In this document: positions 1 through 12,600 of the stretch, piece by piece
Numbering within the stretch: the stretch's first letter is position 1
Layout of the letters: each line of letters starts with the position of its first letter
Assembly (NCBI RefSeq): GCF_964340395.1
Contig: NC_135561.1
Coordinates: 13,373,961-13,437,960 of the forward strand
Source: Glandiceps talaboti
Taxonomy: Eukaryota; Hemichordata; Enteropneusta; Spengelidae
Reading direction: 5' to 3'
DNA: 64,000 bases
Notes under the pieces: model-generated
Told to the model about the DNA's origin: nothing
The model's input: only the letters and a program-made list of their open reading frames with translations
The model's database searches: none
Made by a program: the position numbers and the translations under genes

Positions 1-840
1 AAAAGCCGCTAGTCATAGACAATATTAGGTGGACTGACTCCCGACCATTTCCAAAGTGTCCTGTATATGGGGAATAGGGTAATTGTAGGCTATAGTTACC
101 TATTTAATTATCCATAGTCACGAGACGCCAAGAGCCTGTAGATTTGTTTACTTAGAGTACGGGCGCACTAAACGGGGACTTGCTATGTTTTAATTATGTT
201 CTGTCTTAAAAGGTCATTTATTTGTCTTTTAATTTCCTCGCGTTTGTCAGGGGAAACTCTATAAGGCACCTTTGGTTTCACTTGAGCATTAGGCTCTAAA
301 TCACAGTAGCCTAAAGTATTCGATTTGTCAATAAATGCCTGTCTATTCTTCCATAGCACTTCTTGTAAGTCATTAACTTGGCTATCTGATAGGTCAGAGT
401 ATTGCCCAGTGCAGTCAAATAATGAATTGAATTCCTCTCATTCTGAAGAGGGAATCATTAGTCTTAGAGGGATGTGTCTTATTATTCAAATATCTGTCTC
501 TCATGTCAAAGTTATGTAAAGTAGTACCGTATGGGAGCGGCTGAAAAGTTCCCAATCGAATATGCTTTCCTAATGTAACCTCATTATCAGATGTGTTGAT
601 CAATCTGATTGGAACTGAACTATTATAAGTAGTTGCTAAAACTCTTGCAGTCTGAATGCCTAAATAATGAAGTGATGTCATGTTGGTGGTGGTTCCTATT
701 AGTCCATTTGGTAATGAAAATAGCTTAGCCTAAATTACACATTCACTCTTAGGGGGTATTACATATCTGTTAGCTGGCCTCAACATTGCATTAGCATGCT
801 GGATAAGTAATTTCTGATATGTACAGACATTATAGTTACT
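1..840 (-). mobile_element. Degenerate Ty3/gypsy-type retrotransposon pol fragment
   Basis: Read on the minus strand, about 840 to 1, this encodes broken pol sequence. A segment with VIPPKSECVI and LPNGLIGTT is followed by VPIRLINTSDNEVTLGKHIRLGTFQPL (given here only as family landmarks: the stretch between protease and reverse transcriptase). After a frameshift near 415 comes PYRVSPDKREEIKRQI, the usual start of a Ty3/gypsy reverse transcriptase. Further on KSPFSAPVL and SWRLVTMDN correspond to the first RT blocks, interrupted by in-frame stops. The catalytic block is not in the window, because the fragment runs off its left edge. Frameshifts and stops show it is dead. The family call rests on motif resemblance; BEL/Pao is less likely because of the PYRVSP block. 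Confidence 0.75.
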
Positions 841-1255
841 TTTAATCTCTTTTGAGAAAGTTTGTTTCACGTTTTTCTTCTGTAATGATTGTTCTTGTTT
901 GTGTCAGAAAAAAATCGAAGATATTTGAAATGTACGAATTAGGTTATCAAAATATTAATCATTAATATCGAATATTATGAATTATAGATGTGACTATCAC
1001 ATTACACTCATGCACCTTTGGATACCGGTACATGTACCTTTATCTTTCAATACCACATTTATCATCAAAGACATTAATAAATCACATCTCAATATACAGG
1101 CTGCCTAACTATGAACAATTCTCTATTCAATTATGTAAATCTGTATATCAAGCGTATAAATTAAAACCAAAATAAGAAACTCATACTAAACTATAATAAT
1201 TATGTCACTGAGAAATATTTAATCTTAACTATTTCGGCAATTTCGTCCTTTGTCT

Positions 1256-1359
<104 letters not shown>

Positions 1360-1383
1360 TTGGTAGTACTGGAACTCTTTCTT

Positions 1384-1427
1384 GGGTGTAACTAGGAGTT
1401 TCACGCATATTGCGATCATCAGACACT
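1384..1427 (-). ncRNA. Hammerhead-ribozyme-like fold in the Penelope terminal repeat
   Basis: On the minus strand, the same strand as the RT, CUGAUGA (1422-1416) is followed by a hairpin CGCA/UGCG and then GAAA (1402-1399). A 3-bp hairpin ACU/AGU and a U at 1390 come next. The bases before CUGAUGA (GUGU, 1426-1423) pair with ACAC (1389-1386) after the presumed cleavage point. This is the order of a type I hammerhead with a minimal stem III. Penelope-like elements are known to carry hammerheads in their terminal repeats. Caveats: the base pair next to CUGAUGA would be U-U instead of the usual purine-pyrimidine, the cleavage triplet would be GUU, and stem I is only 4 bp. Confidence 0.45.
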
Positions 1428-1630
1428 CTGAGGCCTACTCTCTGGGTGTGCTGTATATATAGAGTGTAGACAATAGAAATACCATCACTATTGTCTGTGT
1501 CGGTGGGTAGGTGTTGTATGTGTGGAGGTGTTGGTTGTTATTGTGTGGGTTATTGGGTGCGGACAAGTAAGTGTTGGCGGGTTGTTCCATGTTGGGCTTT
1601 GATGTTCCGTTAGTTAACGGGTTTAATAGT

Positions 1631-2758
1631 TTAGGTGATAGATGCTCTATTGAAGTTGGACAAATAAAACTTATTCTCGTGTCGGCATTTGGATATCAAC
1701 TCAGTTCTTTTGTTTAGTGTGGAGCTTTTGTCTGATTTAATAATAGTTAGTTTTTCGGTTAAACACAGGTTGCATCGTTTTGTTTTATTGGTGTATGCTT
1801 GGGCTTTCTTGTTGATGGACCAGGATACGGAAAAAGGCTCATTGTTTCTTTTCAGTTTCCAAATGTGTTTTGATAGTTCTGTGCTGTTTTCGTGTTTTTC
1901 ATGTTTGAATGACTGTTTGTGGTTGGCGTATCTCTGTTTGAAGTTGTTCTCTGTTAGACCGATATATACTTTTGTTTGTTTTCCGTGGACGGTGGCTTGG
2001 TATACGATGTTTTCCGTTTGGCATTCGCCGTTCAGAGGGCAGGTGTCTTTCTGTCTGCAATTACAGGGTTTTTGAGTGGGTTTAGTTTCGCTGTTGGAGA
2101 TGGTGGCGTTATGCGCTTTGATTATGGTAGCCATGTTTGGCATGCAGCTATAACTGACTTTGACATTGTTTCTGTTGAATATTTTGTGTAACTTAGAGTC
2201 TGCTGGGAAATGTTTTGTGATTAGGTTGAGGAATCGTTTGCCTACATTGGTGGCTACATTTTTGCTGTATGGTGGGTTAAACCAGATGGTGTTTCTATTT
2301 CTGTTTTTCTTGTTTTTCTGCGTCGGGGTGCTGGTGTACGTGATGTTCTCTTTGTGGCCGCTGGTTTTTAGTGCATTTTGGTACAGTGGGGCTGCCTGGT
2401 TGAAGATGTGTTCGTCGGATGATATGTCGGAAATTCTACGGCCGATGGCTGACGATATGTTCTTGATGATGCTGGGTGGGTGGTTAGACTGTGTGTGTAT
2501 GTACATGGGGTTGTCGTTGGGTTTCCTGTAAGGGTAATATTTACCGTTGTTGAGGTTGAGCGTTATGTCTAGAAAGTTGACGGTTTTCAGATTGGTGAGT
2601 ATGGTTATTTTTAACCCCATGGCTTTGAAGGTTTTAGTTATGTCTTTTCTGATACTTTCTGATTTACTTCCGGTGATGTTCTTGAAGGCGGCTAGTCCGT
2701 CGTCCCTATATAGACCTATGTTTTCTTTACCGTATTTTTTGGCTAATTTGTGTAGCAT
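1631..2758 (-). CDS. Truncated Penelope-like reverse transcriptase with C-terminal GIY-YIG endonuclease
   Basis: This is a 375-codon open frame. Near its start, residues 15-20 contain LYRDDG, the catalytic palm motif of the RT; the fingers and most of the palm are missing because the frame begins next to a (TA)n tract. [20 protein letters not shown] follows, the stretch after the palm that is typical of these elements. A cysteine cluster ([15 protein letters not shown], about residues 232-246) precedes a GIY-YIG-like domain (VYQATV...[16 protein letters not shown]), about residues 251-340. In intact elements RT copies the RNA and GIY-YIG nicks the target. The frame is intact here but N-terminally incomplete; a retroelement remnant, not a host gene. 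Confidence 0.8.
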   Translation of the reverse strand: MLHKLAKKYGKENIGLYRDDGLAAFKNITGSKSESIRKDITKTFKAMGLKITILTNLKTVNFLDITLNLNNGKYYPYRKPNDNPMYIHTQSNHPPSIIKNISSAIGRRISDISSDEHIFNQAAPLYQNALKTSGHKENITYTSTPTQKNKKNRNRNTIWFNPPYSKNVATNVGKRFLNLITKHFPADSKLHKIFNRNNVKVSYSCMPNMATIIKAHNATISNSETKPTQKPCNCRQKDTCPLNGECQTENIVYQATVHGKQTKVYIGLTENNFKQRYANHKQSFKHEKHENSTELSKHIWKLKRNNEPFSVSWSINKKAQAYTNKTKRCNLCLTEKLTIIKSDKSSTLNKRTELISKCRHENKFYLSNFNRASIT

Positions 2759-2772
2759 GAATATTCCGACCA

Positions 2773-2852
<80 letters not shown>

Positions 2853-2876
2853 CTCGGTGAGTATCAATCTGCTAAG

Positions 2877-2960
<84 letters not shown>
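2773..2960. repeat. Two long (TA)n tracts with a 32-bp spacer
   Basis: TA dinucleotides fill 2773-2851 and 2884-2960, separated by a short unique spacer. They lie between the truncated RT and the upstream copy of the terminal repeat. Open frames of alternating Ile-Tyr here are artefacts of the repeat. Confidence 0.95.
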
Positions 2961-2963
<3 letters not shown>

Positions 2964-3027
2964 TTGGTAGTACTGGAACTCTTTCTTGGTTGTAACTCGG
3001 AGTTTCACGCATTGTGCGATCATCAGG
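2961..3027 (-). repeat. Second copy of the Penelope terminal direct repeat
   Basis: It matches 1357-1423 with few differences, in the same orientation, beginning with the shared GTTTTGGTAGTACTGGAACT on the plus strand. It retains the CUGAUGA, stem II hairpin and GAAA of the hammerhead-like fold. The bases upstream of CUGAUGA are TA repeat, so stem I cannot form. Confidence 0.85.
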
Positions 3028-3036
3028 CTATATATA

Positions 3037-3830
3037 TATTAAATTCACTTCTACAAATTGAGCTACCAGACTAATAGTTTTAACCTTGGCTTTAATCGGT
3101 TGAAATACGAGAAAACTAGGTATTTGCATATTGTGATAAGTTGAGTTTTGTGATCAGTTTAGGTAGCCATATCAACTTTCCTATACTGTTTATACCATGT
3201 ATAGCTTTCGACTTCCTATGTGCTATAATAAACTATGATACCGCACCTGTCTTTGTTATACATTTATTACATTTTTTCACTTAGATTTTTTGAGAGCCAT
3301 TTGTTGGTGAATGATTTTATTGTGCATTTTTCTTTGTTACCAGTCATTTTAATAATTATTGCGAGTTTATATACTGAGAGTTACAAGTTACGTGACACAT
3401 CTTATATCATTGTGGAACGAAATCAGAGATTTTGACAATTTCATTTTACTATATATTATGTATGTTAAAATCAATATTTTCTATTTATTGCTATTTTGTT
3501 TGTAATACTTATTGATATCTTATTTAGTTTAGTTTAGTTGCATGCTGGCAGAAAGAAAATTTGGTTTCGTCATACACATGATGTCATCGCCTTCCATTTT
3601 CTTTTTTTCCGTTCGTAATTATTGACTGGAAACGACTTCTCCTGATGGAAGGAAAAAACGTCACGGACTAATACTTGAATATTTACTATTTCGGCAATTC
3701 ATCCCTTTGTCTAAAATGATATATTAAATTTACTTCTAAAAATTGAGCTAATAAACAAATAGTTTTAACCCTGGCTGCTATCAGTTGAATGACGAGAAAA
3801 CTAGGCATTGACATATTGTGATCAGTTGGG
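3037..3830. repeat. Diverged direct repeat pair flanking the retroelement
   Basis: The segment 3037-3150 is repeated at 3719-3830, for example ATTAAATT.ACTTCTA.AAATTGAG and GAGAAAACTAGG. The second copy is preceded at 3661-3716 by sequence matching 1205-1258. Thus 3661-3830 equals the two flanks of the Penelope insertion joined together. Nothing recognisable lies between 3150 and 3660. Confidence 0.8.
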
Positions 3831-3849
3831 TGTAAAGTATTAAGGAATA

Positions 3850-5985
3850 GATTATTGAGAACATGTGGTCTTAGTATACAATAAGTTTGAACTTTGGTGA
3901 AGATATAATTTTAAGTTAATTATCACCGATGACGTCATCGTTTACTAACATTCAATGACATAGAAGATATATGACATCATTGTTTCATGATAGAAATGTA
4001 AACACTTTCTTAAAATAAGGGAGTTTGAATAATAAAGGCCTGAAAGGGTTTAGAGGAGAAAAGAATACCACCTCGCTTGGCGTGGTAACTGGCAAACCAT
4101 AAACCCATATCTGTTGAGTTATTCATCAGTGTTTGTATGATCCAGTACGAGAGTAACTTTGAATGCAGTTTGTAGCTAGCTGAACAATTACTACAAAGTT
4201 TAGTGTGAATTGAAGTTAATATTGCTAAGATGAAAAGTGCGAAGGGAAGACAAGTTACTAAAGATTCCTAAAAATGTATGCAATTATGTCTACCAACAAG
4301 GCCATGCCCATTGGAACAGCTAAATGCAGTTGTGCTACAATGCCACTGTGCTATTTTATATTATAATTTTCACTTGGAAGTTAAACATTTTAAACTCATA
4401 TTCCAAGCAACACAACTGTATCAAATGCACACACATGCCAGATTTTGTTCCATGAAAAGTTTATTCATAAATTCCTAAAAAAATTTATGTTACAAAACTA
4501 TTTTGAAAAAGAGGAAGAGTAACGCTGATTTATTGGTTGATTTTTGATATTATTCTGAATAATCATAAGGCATATCAAACTATGTAAATATTTATAGGCA
4601 GTTTTAACTGTAAGGTGTATCTAACCAGTCATTTAAAAAAAAGAAGGCAAAATTTTGGAAAGTCTAAAACTTTAAAGAACCAGTTAAAATAACAGACAAC
4701 TTGCACATCAAAAGATAAGACGCCAATTTCAATAAGTAAACATTAAACTGTCATTATGGTAACATCCTACTAACACAGAAAATGATGAAAAAATCAACCA
4801 ATTATATTAGACACAACAAATAAACTCCTTATTGCAAAAACACACACCAAACATGTTAAATAATTAATTGCACTCAAACAGCAATCTATAAGTTTGCCAT
4901 AATTTAAAAAAAATCACAAATCCATCCTCCCGAGTGTTTTCCTTTTAATAGCACAAATAGTAGTGTTACCACCAAACCAGAGAGACTACAGAGTTTGAAT
5001 TAGGCAACACAATGTTGTTGTTTTTTGTCAAACACAGGGTTTTTGGTACAAATGGCATAAACAAAATACAAACACTAATAGTGCATCAGCATGTTAAATA
5101 AGTGATACATTTCATCTGACTGTGAACATACCGTAAATCAACATCACTGCCAGATGAGACAAGGAAGTTCAAACACAAAACTGTCAATATTTTTGTTCAC
5201 GCTAAAATATGATAAAATACAACACTGCTTGTCTGTGTGTGCTATCTCTGTATGTATTTTATTTTTGTAATTTGTAACAAAAACGTGCAGTGAAATGTAA
5301 TAGAAAACATTGTGCCACCTAATTGAAAGTCTATATTCTCTCTGGTTTGGAAGTACCATGCACAGAACAATGTAAGACCCTAAAGCTTTGAAATATCTCA
5401 CTTGTGATGATTCAATATATAATATCTACAGCCAACATTTTACTGAGCAAATTCCTTGGCTTGGAGGCTTTGCATCATACATGTATGAATATCCATCCTG
5501 ACATAAACAAGTCCTTAATATCCACATATATATTTATGTTTGTAGCTCTATAATGAAAGCCATCAAAAGCTGATAAAAACGAGCCTTCATGAAGACACCC
5601 CCTCCCCCTCCCATGCTCACTAGAGAGATAAAATGTAACATTTATGTGTGCGTGCACCATCAGTGTCTGTATTTTGTTTGTATAATTCATAACGAAAAAA
5701 AGTGTGAGACAAAACAAACATCATGTCGGTGAATTGACACAGTAAAGTCTCTCTAGTCTGGTAGTAATTGTGTGACTGACAACTTTCTATATATGTATGA
5801 TGAATCCTAAACCAGTGTTAGAAGTACCAGTGAATCAGCAAATAAGAATGACTGAACTGATTCCAACCCAAATATTTAACAAAAACAGGTAAAATTTACA
5901 GCTACAGACTTTAACTGGTAAAATACTTAATCAAATAATTGGGAAGGTAGATAAACATACTGAAGTCTCGTTGGAATTGACTCGC
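3850..5985. other. AT-rich stretch without recognised gene
   Basis: No conserved reading frame is seen on either strand. At 4334-4365 there is a short fragment resembling the right end of the 36.7-37.9 kb element (CAGTTGTGCTACAA). The stretch may include distal 3' UTR of the VAC8-like gene: AATAAA on the minus strand lies near 4460, but the transcript end cannot be decided from sequence alone. Confidence 0.4.
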
Positions 5986-5989
5986 TAAA

Positions 5990-6615
5990 GGTCACTGGAT
6001 GCCTATGACAATTTAAATGTGATTGGACATGTTGAAGTGGTGGCCATTTTGTGTTGGTGTACACTTTATTACACGTTAAAGGTGATTGGACCTGAAATGG
6101 TAGCCATTTTGTGTTGATGTACATTTACTAACACGGTAAAAGTGATTGAACCTGATTAGGTGGTCATTTTGTGTAACTTACATATACAATTTATTATGCA
6201 TTAAAGGTGAGTTGACAAATTAAACTTGTGGCCAATTTGTGTCGATATATATCTTATGATTAGAAACATTGTATTGGTGGCCATTGTGTGTTGACATACA
6301 CCATTATGCTTAACAACTGAATGGACACATCAAAGTCGTGGCCATTTTATGTTGACATACACTATATCATGCTTAATGGTGAATAGTCACATCAAAGTGG
6401 AGGCCATTTTGTGTTGCCATACCGGTACACTTTATTATGTTTAAAGGTAAATGGACACATCAAAGTGGTGGCCATTTTGTGTTGACATACACTTTATTAT
6501 GCTTAAAGGTGAAAGGACACATCAAAGTGGTGGCCATTTTGTGTTGACATACACTTTATTATGCTTAAAGGTGAAAGGACACATCAAAGTGTTGGCCATT
6601 TTGTGTTGACATACA
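5990..6615. repeat. 62-bp tandem repeat
   Basis: About ten copies share GGCCATTTTGTGTTGACATA. The last three (6440-6615) are nearly identical, while those before 6300 are strongly diverged. This gradient suggests recent expansion at the right end. Confidence 0.9.
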
Positions 6616-7213
6616 CTTTATCATTGTTTATGTAAATGATTATACTATGTGGATTATACATTGGTAATATGGTCATAGCAGTAAATTTTTGATATAAGGC
6701 ACTATTAATTATGTAATCAAAAACATTTTAGAAAATATAATTTTACAAATTTCAAAAGTTACTGTTATATCTAACATATACTGGCCTGTATGATTATGTG
6801 ATACAAATTCACTTTCTCATTCATTTTTTTAAATACATAAATAAATAAGGAATGTCTGTTGGAATTTTTTTATTAATAGATTAATTTTTGATTATGTTGA
6901 TATTTGGTTTTCATAAAAATGGCAAAAGTGAAGGTAAAATTAGTGTGATATTTCTTGATTAAATTTTAGTCATATTTCTTATAAAGGCAGTGGATGGATG
7001 ACAGTGTTAACTGTTTAAAAGAAAAGTTGTTTAAAAAATGTACCATGTTATGGGCAGTTCAGCTTTGTTGTAAATATTTCATCGCCATGGGTTACCAAGT
7101 CACGCAATACTTGAATTTCAGCACTCTTTATTTACACCTACAAAATTTAGGGGAGATTGATGGTTAGCTTGATACAATGGGATATTTTACAGTGAATTTC
7201 ATATCACTATGCA

Positions 7214-7555
7214 CCTTTTCTGTTTGATACAACCATGTACAACAAGAAACTGCATATGCCACACTACAACAGCAAGATCGCATTTTTTTGCTACATTTCG
7301 TCTATATGAAATAAATCATTTAAGCTCCATGCAGACATTCGGGTGTCAATGGTTTTCTTAGTATCGCATACCTGGTGAAGGGCAGGCGGTAAAATGTCCT
7401 TTGCAGTGTTCATCTGATGTCTGTATGGTGGCATGTGTAGTTCATGTCACTTAGACAAAATGTAGCAAGAAACTATACTCATTCAATCTTGCTATCTTAA
7501 AGTGTAGCACGTCCAGTTTTTTAGTGGTTTCATACGTAATTGTATCAAAAACAGA
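7214..7555. mobile_element. Fold-back MITE-like element
   Basis: The left arm starting CTTTTCTGTTTGATACAA is matched, reverse-complemented, by the right arm ending near TTGTATCAAAAACAGAAAAG. The arms continue inward with shared GCTACATTT.GTCTA, giving an imperfect inverted repeat of roughly 100 bp. A related element lies at 42627-42907. There is no coding capacity. The exact ends are uncertain by several bases. Confidence 0.65.
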
Positions 7556-7639
7556 AAAGCTGAACGTATTGTGTAATTCACTTACTGTAAATACATACAC
7601 CTAGTTGGTCTATCCTTTATTTACAAGAGACTTACTTAG

Positions 7640-8470
7640 AGGGGCAACCTGGATTATGGTAATTAGAGATACGAAAAAATATTTCCATTATTACAAATTC
7701 TTTAAGGAAACCCTTTGTTCTTAGCAAAAATGTATCTCATAATATATTAAATATTGTTAGAGGGTCCATACCAAGCCTTAACCCCCTAGGATAATAAACA
7801 TTTGTCTATTACAATGCAACCTGGAAATCCCTTTGTTGTTAGCAAAAGACAACTGACAGATACAATATTAAATTTAAAAAGTTGTTAGAGGGTCTAAGCC
7901 CTAACCATCCCCCTAGTTTGGTTAAAATTGGTCCATTACTATACATTCCATTGGGAAATCCATTGATCTTCAATAACAAAGAACATCTCAAAGATACAAT
8001 TTTAAAAGTTGTTAAGGGGTCTAAACCGGACGTTAACCAACCCATAATTTTGATAAGAGTTGGTTCACTGCTATGCAGTGCGCCAAGGAATCCACTTGTT
8101 CTTAGCAAAGAAAATCTCAAAGTTATCACTTTAAAAGTCGTTAGTGTTTAAACATAACTCTAACCAACCCCCTACATTTGACAAAATTTGGTTCACTGCT
8201 ATGCAGAACACTAGGTTATCCACTTGTTTAGCAAAGAACATCCTTCTGACAGGAACCATATTTCATCCTGTTAGAGAGCCTAGCCCTAACAAGCCCCTTA
8301 ATTTGATAAAAAATTGGGCTATTACTATACAGACCACTAGGATATGCCTTGATCTTTAATAAGAAAGAAAATCTCAAGGTTACTATCGGAAAAGTTGTGA
8401 GAGGTTTAAGAGTACCCCTAACCAACCCTTTAACTTGACCACAACTGTCCATCAGTACTCCAAGAAGGCT
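7640..8470. repeat. ~127-bp tandem repeat, about six diverged copies
   Basis: The phrase GTTAGAGGGTCTAAGCCCTAACC or close variants recurs near 7754, 7880, 8007, 8137, 8268 and 8393. Each is followed by a shared TTGGTCCATTACTAT-type segment. The array ends about 70 bp from the stop codon of the VAC8-like gene, so it is probably transcribed as 3' UTR. Short open frames inside it are repeat artefacts. Confidence 0.9.
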
Positions 8471-8542
8471 TTGTTTTTACCAAAGTCCACAATTATCACA
8501 TCAAAAGCTACTGGACAGCATATACCGATTGGTTGCCTGCCT

Positions 8543-9599
8543 TCAGTCCAGTGAACTCATTACAGTTTCTGCCAGTTTCTTGATCTGAGGTTGTTGGCTG
8601 TAGTAAACTAAATTGTCAACAAGTTTCAGTATGGAGCTTTCACTGATGACTGATTTGAAGTACTGATCTGTATAAAAACAAAATGGAAAGAATGACAGTA
8701 TTGAAAGAATAGGCAAATAAGTTCAACTACTGTACTAACCCATGTTGAGTCTCCCCCTATTTTTTCATACTTGATGTCACTACTCCATCAACAGCCACCT
8801 CATGCCAATTTAAACCCCAAATGGTTGAATCCCATGGTCTTGGAATACTACTATCAGTGTATGACATATTTTTTATGTAGCTCAGCCAGACAGCTATCTA
8901 AATTTTAATATTATTTTAACAGTATGCATCAGAACAGTCCAATTATTTAGTTGATAGTAACCAACAGTGACATATTATAATACATGTAATGATTTAGCTA
9001 TTGATGTTCACTATTATTGACTACTGACCAGCACGCATATAGGTCTTGGTAGAACCCTATTACGGATGTCTGACTCACCTTTCAATATCTGTGTTAATGT
9101 CTATCATGAAATATGACTTACTGACCAACACTTACTTTGGACAAACCTTGTCAATCTGTGTGACTAACCTTTTAATAGTTATGCTAAAGTGTATAATGCA
9201 ATGTGAATAACTGACCAGCACTCGTTTTGGTCTTGGGAGAACTCTGTTCATCTGTGACTCACCTGTCAATAGTTGTGCTAATGTCCATAATGCAATGTGA
9301 ATAACTGACCAGCACTCGTTTTGGTCTTGGGAGAACTCTGTCAATCTGTGACTCACCTGTCAATAGTTGTGCTAATGTCCATAATGCAATATGAATGAAT
9401 GTGACATCTGTACTCTGTAGAAATCTCTCCAAATACTTCAACAATCCTGATAGATTGGAAGGTATCAGCTTAGCATCAAAGTCTAACAATGAAACAAAGA
9501 GAACATTGTCAGTAAAAACCTATAGTGAGTTTCTCAAGTCAATGAAGTGGCTCTGATTCTGTTTCTAATAAACCCAGTGTAGTAATACTAGTATGTTGT

Positions 9600-9665
<66 letters not shown>

Positions 9666-12600
9666 TACATGTGCAAATGTATATGTGTGTCTGAGTCTAT
9701 GTGTGGTGTGTATGTGTCCACATGTGTGTCTGTGTCCATGTGTGTGTGTGTGTGTTAGCATGTGTGAGTGAGTAACTTAATATACTTACCAGACTGCAGC
9801 AGCTGACCAATTGTACCAGCACTATTATATTGAACTTCTTTATCTGGTGAGCATGCAGCTAAGTTCACCAGTCTCTCAAAGGTTTTCCCACTCCGCACAG
9901 ACATCAGTCTTACTCTGGCTTCATCTTTGAGAAAGTGAAATTAAAAACTATCACTATAAACTATTTATTTAGAAATTACTGTCTTTAGATTGTCTGCTTT
10001 GGCCTTCTATAATTTCACACAGCTGTACCACCTCAGTGGAACATAGCGGCTGTACCAGCTATGCAAAAAACATCTCTGTAACAGCTCTGGCCAGCACACA
10101 GCTGTAACATACCCAGATGTGACAGGTGTGCAACTGGTATACCACACCCATGTGGCATGAATGTGAGAAATAGTAAATAAGTTTTTCAACATCTAAGTAC
10201 ATGTACAAGAGCTTTTTCCTACAGCCATGTGCTAGGTATGTGAGCTTAGTTGTAAGATAGGTATTTCCCACAGCCATGTTCCAGCTGTGTGAGCAATTGC
10301 TACTAGTCAGATATGAACAAAAGGGCTGCTATAGGGTATTATTCCACAATAACTGTTACATGGGTGTGCACAACTGTGTGCTAGGTGTGCAGTACACAGC
10401 TATGGTACTGGGATGTGTAAAACAGTCGTGGCACGGAGGTTGTATGCACATCTATTGCAACAGGCATAATTTTCACAACCATGTACCAGGGCTGTGGAAA
10501 ATATACCCTGTAACAGGGATGTGGGGCACACAGCTGGTACATAGCTGTGCTCCTATTTCTAGCACTAGGATGTGGCCTCATCCTAGCACTAGGATGTACA
10601 AGGTTCCCTGTGTAGTTGCTTTTCCCATAACATCAAGAAGTGAATGAAGATTTTAAAGGATTAGGACGAACTTTCCCCGGAGTCGTTTGAAATTCCTGGA
10701 GTTTATGGAACACGAGATCAAACTGGTAAATGAAGTGAGCTATTACTAGTAAGGAAAGTTATCTGATCTCAACTCTATACTTACCATCACCAGCTAATAC
10801 AGCCAATGCTGCCGTCACTTCTATTTGTACATTAACTGGTGTTGATGGTTCCATAAGGTTAACCAATAAACTATCCAAAGCACCATTCCCAAGGATTGAC
10901 TGTAGAAATGAAGAATTATTCAATCAATATTGATAACATTTCATGAACACTTGTTTCAAACTTTTGGTTTTATCTTTGCTGACATAAACTTTAACAGATG
11001 GATGCAGCCGTTCTGAGGTTGTTATGAGCATCAACCTGGAATAGTAGCCATGACATAAATCTGTGGCATAGATATAATATTATACTTTTATGTGCAATAG
11101 GGGACACAAACACCTGCCATTTTGAATGATGCATTGTGGGAAATATATTGTCCATTACCATCACTTGCATTTGACTGAACTCAAACCTGATATTAAGGTA
11201 CGACTTATAAATGATCCAATGATATGATCAATTACATGTACAAACATGTTAAGGAAATCTCTACCATGCCATCAACCATTTTCAAAATGCCAGAAAACGA
11301 TTGTAATTTCATAGACGGCATACTTGAGGGCATCCTAACACAGTGTATTTTACAGACTAGAACCATCCAAAACTGTATGGTATGATGTATCGCTCTACCC
11401 TCATGGAGCTGCTGAAAAGGGGTCGGCTGATGCACGACAGTGCACCGACTGGGTGTATTTTATGGTCTAGCATCCTTCTAAACTGTTGTGTATGTACGTA
11501 GTATGTTCAATCCTCATGGAGCTGCTGAAAGGGGTTGGTTGATATCAGAGAGCACCCCAACATGATACATTTTATAATCTCAATTCATTCCTACCTTGAT
11601 CTGTTCTCCCGCTACCAAATTACGAATTGTTCCTGCTGCATGACACTTACTCTCTGGAAGACTGTCAGGATCCTGTAGTATCTGACATAAATCTGGCAGG
11701 AAACCTTCTGTTACTATGGTAACCTATATACAAATACACAAATGTCGATGGTTAGGCTGTATTTCTTACAATTCAGATGGAAGTCATGTCTACCATCCTT
11801 GCATTGCATGCAGAGCCTCTATCCAATAAAGTTATGAAACTTGCCAAATTTGGCACTTTGGGGTGAGGCATTATGTGAAGCAAACAAAGTATAGGAGATT
11901 CACATTTCTTGAACCATTGTCCAAATGACATAAAGGCAATTTTATCAAATGCTAGGAAGTTTACAACTTTGTAAAGACTGCTTCACAAGAATTTTAGGCT
12001 GTTTATCATACAAATGCATATTGATAACCTACCTTAAACACATCAGTTAGAGGTAAGATAGAATTTTTGTGCCAAAATATAAAAAGGGAGTCACTCAGTT
12101 TGCATATTCCTAAAAAGGTATGCCAGTCATTTGCATAATCCAAAAAGGTATGCCACTCATTTGCATATTCCTAAAAAGGTATGCCACTCATTTGCTTATT
12201 CCTAAAAGGCATCCCACTCATTCGCTTATTCCTAAACAGGATTGTCACTCATTTGCATAATCAAAAAAGGTTGACAATGTATCACTGATTTGCATATGCC
12301 TAAAAAAAAAATCATGCCACTAATTTGCATATTCCTAAACAGGCATGTAACTCATTTGCATATTCTAGATATCAATTTTGAATGATTACAATCATGTTGT
12401 TTTACCTCATTCTTATGATGTATAGATAAATTTCTGACAGCAGCTACGGCTGCACACTGTGTTTCTCTGTTGCCATGATGAACTAGGTAATACAGACTTG
12501 GTAGAACACCAAGATTAACGATCAATACCTGGTTATCATCTAAAAAAAAAAATCAACAAATATATTTTACTAGCCTAGAAACTAGTCCGTACTGTTTTCT

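Noticed and set aside
2727-3074. Ile-Tyr repeat frames on both strands
   Set aside because: Translations of (TA)n microsatellite.
7839-8452. Opposing frames of 70-96 codons
   Set aside because: Lie inside the ~127-bp tandem repeat array and repeat the same phrases.
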